This document shows positions 57,510 to 64,000 of a stretch of 64,000 nucleotides of DNA, in pieces. The notes below the pieces were generated by a model that ran no database searches, was not told the origin of the DNA, and saw only the letters and a list, made by a program, of their open reading frames with translations. Where the stretch lies: contig CACRXP010000145.1 in the NCBI GenBank assembly GCA_902702965.1, forward strand, positions 807,685 to 871,684. The letters run 5' to 3'. The stretch is from Spirometra erinaceieuropaei (taxonomy: Eukaryota; Platyhelminthes; Cestoda; Diphyllobothriidea; Diphyllobothriidae). Position numbers and translations under genes: made by a program. Position 1 is the stretch's first letter. The number at the start of each line of letters is the position of its first letter.

Positions 57510-58470
57510 TGAGGGATGTGGTTGGCGTAGGAATTATGCCCGTGACGTTGCGCCATGGCAGTTTGACAGCGCAAGCACTCAACTACCACCTTCCACGCAA
57601 GTGGGGAGCGTGCGTCTCGGCTCCTTTTCCATGCGGCTCCTATCCAGCATGTGTGCTCGGAGTTAGAGACGAAGACGGTGCGTTGAGCACAGTGACTCGG
57701 AAGGCAGCTGACTGACGCCCCCACTCACTCCGCGCAGTCTGCCCAGTTGTGTATACGTGTGTTGTGTGCAGTGGCGGACTGGTGGGCTGAGAGCCAGGCT
57801 GTCACGGCCACCCCCCCTCAAGTTATCTGCGACACTCTCATGCATTTGAGGAGAGTGTGTGTGCCATATGGGTAGTGCCTCTCGGTCGAAGACTGTTTGG
57901 TTATCCAACCATGAAGGGTGACGGCCCAGGCTAGATGCAAGGCTAACGTGTCAGCCGTCCAGATCAAAAGGTCCGAAAGCGTGTGCTATGCCAGTATCAG
58001 TTAACCATGGTCCTCGCAGCGCGGTATGCGCTGGCAGTTCCCTGACACCTGGCTCCCTGCCGGTAGATGCACTTGAGCTTCCGCTGCGCATACAGATGGT
58101 GGGCCCAGCTGCCCAGCCACCATCCTCGTCCTTCTGACCCCTGTTTGGGTGTTGTTGTTGTTAGTGAAAAATCCTAGTCAAGAGTATGTTGTGGACCAGG
58201 GAATGTGGTGGTACGCCTAGGTGAGGGTCCGGCCGTGCCGGACGCCTGCACCCTCCCCGCCTCCGGTCTTATCGACTCTGTCTTGGCACCGGGTTCAGGT
58301 AGGGAGTGGGGAAGAGAAAGCGTGGTAGATGCTGTGCAAGTCTACTAACACTATGCACTTATTCACGCATAAGTCACTGTGCCTACAGCACCTTGCTGTG
58401 TAGCACACAGTGGACATCGTCAGAATTGACGGTCGAACTGTCGGTGGTGGTGTGAGTAGAGCGCTGACAC
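57510..58470 (+). repeat. zinc-finger tail end and 3' modules
   Basis: It starts with the last part of the tail (HLPRKWGACVSAPFPCG, near 57588). This is followed by module A (57700-57960) and module B (about 58190-58470: gcctccggtcttatcgact, gtagatgctgtgcaagtct, tgtgtagcacacagtggaca). It is the same order as 43570-42720 on the minus strand. Confidence 0.75.
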
Positions 58471-58514
58471 GCACTTGCATAACAGGCAGTCTTAACGTAG
58501 GCTTAATGCAGAGA

Positions 58515-58519
58515 ATGAG

Positions 58520-58550
<31 letters not shown>
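58515..58550. repeat. GAA microsatellite
   Basis: About eleven AAG/GAA triplets, directly followed by a minus-strand SINE scrap (tatttctggcctgttagccg). Confidence 0.95.
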
Positions 58551-58599
58551 GGGTTGATATTTCTGGCCTGTTAGCCGTTCAGGCAGGCGTATCCCATGA

Positions 58600-59990
58600 C
58601 CAGACCGAAAAGCTCTTTCGTTATTTCGACGGCCATTTTATCGTCGGATATTATATTTTCACTTTCTGTTTTAGTTAGAATTCAAAGTCAATTCAATGCA
58701 CCTACTTACAGACTCGTCGTTTGGATCCCGTGTTTCCTGAATTCCGCACGAAATTCTCCTCTTACGTCGGTCGCGCTGTCGATGCATAATGCTACATCCC
58801 GTCTGGGTAGGATAAGCGACGAGAAAACTCAGGTTGTCGTTTTTAGGTATCTTCATCCTGACTTACTTATGGCCATTACTAATTAATCGAATTTGCTGAA
58901 ATTGGATTTGGACAAGTAGATGGCGCCAGATTTTTGACCGCCTGACAGGCGGTCCTTCGAATGCATTAGATGTTGACGAACTGCCGTTTCTGGACTGTGT
59001 GTCCGTCAAAACTTTCAAAATAACGGTCTTGCGTACACAGCTCTTGGAAATACTGTACTCCTGCAGTCTTGTCAGCCGGATCGTTGCAATGGCAATCCCA
59101 TTGGCGTGCCCTGGATTTGTTTATACGCAGATCTGTCAGACGTTAAAAAGCTCTTTAAGCAGTGCTTTGGGGTACTACTGAGGCGCCCAATATGTATTTT
59201 AATGCCCGCTCCCTTGTGGCGTGTATCCCTCAGGGTTTGTATGGTTTCGGTCGCGGCATGTTAAAGGATATCGGTAAAAAGTGACATCGCGTCGAAAGAC
59301 ACCACCACTTCGTCATTACTAAGCTGAAGGCGGACGAATCATTCAGAACCTTGAGTTAGGAACTTCAGGCACCGAAATAGTCACTTTGATAAACGAACGC
59401 CAAAGTCCGCTCAGAGGGACCGTCGGCCTCAATCGTATACGCAGTCTGTACATTTGCGAAAGGACATATATCCCCTTTGCCACGACACCCTTAAATGCTG
59501 TTTCTTAATGGTCGACCTTTGGTATTGTCCATACTTTCCGAAGTATTTTTAGGGGCCCTGCCGATGCTTTATGCTCGATTTTTTATCAAGGTTATGTCAG
59601 GGAGACATGTACGCAATTTAAGCGCTCAGTTGTGTCATCGCTTTACGGATGCATTTCTTCCTCGTTAATGTCATCTTCAATCGTCCTGTGTCGACTGTTA
59701 GGATGACAATACTTTCGTCCACCTTCACTAAGCGAAATGCTTCACCTTTGATTTTCAACAGCGCCTTCTGTGGTGTGAGGGATACCAGTAAGGGAGAGAT
59801 AATCCGAAGGATCGAACTTCTGTTTTTTTCTGTAATTTTGGCCTCACTGATGATGGATTCAGCAGCTACGGTGAAATCTGCCGTCCTGAAGTAGGCAGCA
59901 AGGCTCGGAATTTTCACCGGTTCTGCTGTCAACTGTTGTGAAGATACCTCGTGAACGTCCTTGACGTAACAATAATCCAACACTTTTAGT
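58600..59990 (-). pseudogene. Penelope-like element remnant, RT region
   Basis: On the minus strand a 121-codon frame (59983-59618) carries the region before the polymerase: ISEAKITEKNRSSILRIISP, then VDESIVILTVDTGR, where VIVPADKGR is usual. Past a shift, LRPIVSLKGTPTFG (near 59430) and the box VVSFDAMSLFTDI (near 59305-59270; family SFDVxSLFT, Asp kept) follow. Next is QGTPMGLPL (near 59118-59090; family GTPMGSPIS), then a poorly kept stretch with LSFLVAY near 58835. Several stops make it dead. No GIY-YIG domain was found at the expected 3' side, where a SINE scrap lies instead. Confidence 0.75.
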
Positions 59991-60000
59991 TCAAATTAAC

Positions 60001-61000
60001 TATAGTGCGTGACCGATCTCATGAAATGTTGGCCAAGGTTCTGGAATGTGTTTCCGTTTAGGAAGGATTACTTAAGTGGGGTTGTTATTCTGATTATCAT
60101 ACAGCATAACCCTATAACACTTCGGACTCGCCAGGATGTCGGCTTTTGAATGAACTCCTTTTTGACCTCCTGCAGAAACAACTTTCGGTAAAAAAAAATG
60201 ACTACTTAAGTAGCATACACTTTTCCAATTGATTTTCGATGGTCTTATAAATTCAAATATATTTTATAGAGAACATGCACAAAATATGCGTTCTTTTGCT
60301 CATTTGATAGGAAATCATATTGTCTTTATATTTTATGCTCGAACAAAGTGTATATTTTGGTTTTAAAAAGGTTTCTAATTATGAGATTTTTAAGACAGGC
60401 GATGTCCATGCATGCAAGACCGCACATGTCCGCTTACTAATGCTCCTCGTGAAATGTACTACACAATCCGGACCCATTACAAAATTTCACAAATTCTATG
60501 GGGTATCTTCTCAAAGGCATAAAGGAATACATGATTTTCCTTACGCGAAAAGCATGCACGTTGTAGACTGAAATTGCTAAACGCTGATGCAATGGCGGAT
60601 CAGTCTGAAAATTATTCGGGAATTCGGTAACTATTTTTAAAACCTAAATATGCGCATTCTTTGGGCATAAAATATGAAGACAATGTGATTTCCTACCAAA
60701 TCAACAAAAGAACGCATATTTTGTACATGTTCTGTATAAAATATATTTGAATTTATAAGACCCTCTAAAATCGATAGGAAGATATATGCTACTTAAGTAG
60801 TCATTTTTTACCGAGTGTGGTTTCTGCAGGAGGACAAAGAGAAATGCATTAAAAAGCCGACATCCTGGCGAGTTCGAAATTTTATACGGTTATATTGCAT
60901 GATAATCAGTAATAACAGCCCCACTTAAGTAATCCTTCCTAATCGGAAACGCATTGCAGAATTTTGGCCAACATTTCATGAGGTCGGTCATGCACTGTAT
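60001..61000. mobile_element. foldback element, copy 3 (1.0 kb palindrome)
   Basis: The two halves (60001-60410 and about 60600-61000) are reverse complements almost to the centre. Paired landmarks: agtgcgtgaccgatctcatg with catgaggtcggtcatgcact, aggaaggattacttaagtgg with ccacttaagtaatccttcct, tgactacttaagtagcat with atgctacttaagtagtca, and aaatatgcgttcttttg with caaaagaacgcatatttt. It is the cleanest of three copies. Arms differ by scattered substitutions. No coding frame or target duplication was identified. Confidence 0.9.
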
Positions 61001-64000
61001 GTGCTTCGTTGGTTTGGCATCACTGAGGTAACAAACCTGGCTGGGATTGTAAATAGCCAGTCAGTACAAGCCACTTGTCCGAGGTTCTCCAAGGCCCCTT
61101 GTGCACTTGGCTTGCTCCTCCTCGATCGTGTCTCTATTTTTATTCCCAAGCAGATGTCAAGCTTGGAGAAATTTTGCGTTAGACCCATGAATTGTCCAAG
61201 AAGGCCTCGAGATGTTACTGGGGGTAAGTACGATGCCACTAAAAACTGACGTATGGGTTCCATCCGCCAAATTGTACGCCGCACTTCCTTTGACAAATCC
61301 AAGGCAGACTAATGATTATCGACTCTTCTGATCTTCCTTTTTTGCGACCGCCACCGCTGCTGCCACAGTTAGTCTGGGCGGCGCACAAAAAGGTTTACGC
61401 GTACATATTTAACCATCATATATGCCCCACCCCTCTCCGCTCTGCCCGGCAGTCTACCTGAGCTCTCAAGAAACCGCCAAATCGGGTGCGGCGTCGGTAT
61501 GTCAAGAGATGCGCCTTACTTTGTTGTGTGTGCGCGTGTTTGGTGGACGCTGTCGCGACTGACAAAAGCCTCCCGCGCACCAGTTCGCCGCCCAGTCAAC
61601 CCAGTCCCTTTTTGCCCCAGCCCCATCCCCTCTCTGGGATGTTTTTATTGCCTGCTCCTCTCCTAGCCACAGTTGCGCCCGCCAACCTCGCTCTCTCTCT
61701 AAACCTTGACGAGAACGCCGTCAAAGCCCTAGGAATGGTAGGCAGAAGAGTGCGAACGTGAGCCATATCTGGTTTCCGCTTCAGCCTTTCCTGTGTTAGT
61801 ATGAGTATTAATATTAGGATGAAGTGTTCCCCTGCTCGATACGGTGTTTGGGACCAAACCCCTGCCTAGTAGATTCCTTTCTAACGATACCCATAAGCCA
61901 ATGTCAATAGAAACTATAATTTTTAAACTCTTTGACATTGTTCATGGCCGGCGGTCAGCGACCTTAGGAAGGTGAAGGAGATGATGTCGGTCTCCAACAC
62001 AAACAGGATGTTTTGCGTTTTGTGGGGCGTGACTGCTACAAAGAAAGGCAGCTCCTCTGCAGGAGCATTAGTTGATCTTTGCATCCACCTGCACTTGGTT
62101 GGACAGTTCGCCTCCACCAGAAACCAACTCTGATCTATGGTTTTGTGGTAATCTAGCGTTTATGACGGTTGCATCCGAGAAACGGCGCCAGCTGGCGATT
62201 TAAAGCATATGATATTAACTGGCTCGTTCTGTCTTACGGCTGACCTTTTCTACACAGCGCCAGTGCATACATTCCAACATGTAGGCTTCGCCAGAGGAGA
62301 TGAAAAATAAAGACACCCTGTAGTACACATAGATCCGAATGAGGCGCTGGGTATTCCCAGCCAGGCGCACAGTATCGGCTCTGTTCTTGTTACTTCAGAC
62401 CCACCACGGAAAATCGATGAAAACCGGGCGGAGAGATGGCGGAGGGCGCTGCCCAACACTCCCTCACCATAGTTCAGTTCACGCGCGGAACCTCTTCACT
62501 ATTGCAGAGAGTGGGCCGCATAGCGCGTTCTCGCAGAATGTGATCTAGCGTACTCTTCATATTGGCGAATCTTACCGGGGGTGATGGCCTGACGCAGAGA
62601 GTAAATGATGTTTAACATTGCATAACTGCGGTCCCCGTCATTTGAATTATAAGTTGAGGGCCTCCGCGTGTGACAACGAAGGCGTGAAGGCTCCACCGGA
62701 GTTCCGCTTTCCCAATAGCGTTGTCGTTACAGCTCTTCTCCAGAAGGAGATTATGGACATTGCAAATGAAGGTTTCTGTGACAGCCTCCATTCATCGCAG
62801 GTTGGAAAATTACTGTCAGCATGACATTTACTGATGATATCGGTGAGTTCTTCTCACTGTACTGCAACCAACGACGAAGCTGACATAGGCAATTCCGGAA
62901 ATCGATGCGTTTCTGAAAGGCTGGAGTTCTCATTGTGTAATCTTTGTGAAATGTTCCTCCTTGCAAAGCTGAATATTTGCAAGACCGTTCCGTTACCTTA
63001 GATATTCTATAACCCTAGAACGCGGGACACCTAAATTCGAGCTGTAACAAGCAACCTTTATCAGCCGGGCTGACTTTGAGCAGTCCTAAATGCGGGATGA
63101 GAATCAATGATTTTGGGCACTTAGTTTTTAAGAAAAGTTGTTCGACTACAGCGTTTTAATAACGGTTAAACAGCTTAAGTTTCGTTATGGTTATGAGATC
63201 AGCGAGTTTCTTGGGACCTGCATGGGGAACAATCTGCAAAAAATGGTTGCTGGTGGATTTTAGAATTCATGAAGCAGAGGATTCGCCCGGTCAAATTAAA
63301 GTCCTTAGGCGGGCCTCTACTGCTAACCTTCAAGGGCTGGACTGGACTCATCGCCACGCCAAAAACAAAAAATCAGGTGATCATTTTAAATTCCACAATA
63401 AAGGATGGAAAAACTCTCTATCGACGATGACAGGCGAACTGAACTACTTTTTGCCAGGAATATTTTTTCCATCGAAAAGAAGTGGGCAGTCACTACCTTG
63501 GGAGATGGGCACACGCCGAACTGTACTGAGTCGGACTGATGTGGTGGAAAATGGGGTGGTATCGAACTCTTACTTCTCACATCCCTCATGTGTCCATGTC
63601 AGTACAGAGACGAGGCGATTTAGGATTACCGTAGGCACACTTCTTCACCTGCCGCGCCCCCGCGCGCATGCTGATCCTTCAATTCGGTTTATTCAGCTCC
63701 AGTCGGCTTCATTCTGGTCTTTAAGTGACACGTGGTGGGACAGGAAAGAGGCACTGTGGCCGACCCAACGCGAATTCGGTAATGGCGTTGTGGTAGCGTG
63801 CTGTAGTGTATGCCCAGGCTCTGCTGTTTAACTGTAGGAGTTTATGTACGCGGGCATTATTGAACCGACTCATGTGGTATGTAGATGTCCTCGGACAGTG
63901 TGTGTCTAGAATAAATGCGCATTGTGTCCGGAATGTAGACACTCGTACTTTGGCTACGACATTGTCTTGTTAGTGAATCAGTTTATATTGAGGCAGGATA
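61001..64000. other. no supported gene; one 214-codon frame
   Basis: The plus-strand frame 63187-63831 is the longest unexplained one in the window apart from repeat products. Its peptide has no motif I recognise. A Pro-rich frame at 61486-61761 has a hydrophobic start but no partner exons. The last 65 bases (gtgaatcagtttatattgag) match the start of 3' module B on the minus strand (42806), so another copy begins at the window edge. Confidence 0.35.

Overview
The window is eukaryotic nuclear DNA from a genome crowded with decayed transposable elements. It has no operon-like gene packing, contains one 944-base run of N, and its only long intact reading frame is a non-LTR reverse transcriptase (53151-55601). 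The best guess at the organism is a flatworm, probably a diphyllobothriidean tapeworm (Spirometra/Schistocephalus type). This rests on an RTE-like reverse transcriptase carrying a C-terminal string of C2H2 zinc fingers, Penelope-like elements with GIY-YIG domains, and a mariner remnant. It is inference from remembered families, not from a search.

Layout. 0-10 kb: largely featureless DNA with a GA microsatellite, a short inverted repeat, the first foldback element (4276-5037), a mariner fossil (6405-7365, minus) and a tRNA-derived SINE (8.8 kb). 10-21 kb: a decayed relative of the intact LINE (10.8-12.1 kb), modules of the zinc-finger-tailed element, two opposed Penelope-like fragments (16.9-17.8 kb plus, 18.1-18.4 kb minus) and a second SINE. 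21-32 kb: one arm of a 500-bp dispersed duplication, the second foldback, a hairpin with SINE pieces, the assembly gap in GC-rich DNA, a three-exon candidate host gene on the minus strand (29933-32127), and a short TIR element with telomere-like DNA inside it.

32-51 kb: two copies of the RTE-like element with zinc-finger tail (32.4-36.0 plus; 48.2-50.8 minus), extra zinc-finger fragments (36.4-37.0 and 43.3-43.9 kb), inverted repeats, a telomere-like palindrome at 42.1-42.6 kb, and a five-exon candidate 3' end of a host gene on the minus strand (45374-46449) with a polyadenylation signal. 51-64 kb: second copy of the telomere-bearing TIR element, a SINE abutting the 5'-truncated intact LINE, a 200-bp ATG repeat, a third Penelope-like remnant (minus), the third and cleanest foldback palindrome (60001-61000), then unassigned DNA.

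The elements do not form a pathway. What joins them is family relationship: the same small set of repeats (foldback, telomere-bearing TIR element, tRNA SINE, zinc-finger-tailed RTE and its 3' modules, Penelope fragments, elements with a CTGATGA...GAAAC core) recurs across the window in different orientations and states of decay. The two host gene models are built only from open frames, splice-site look-alikes and matching phases, and should be treated as hypotheses.
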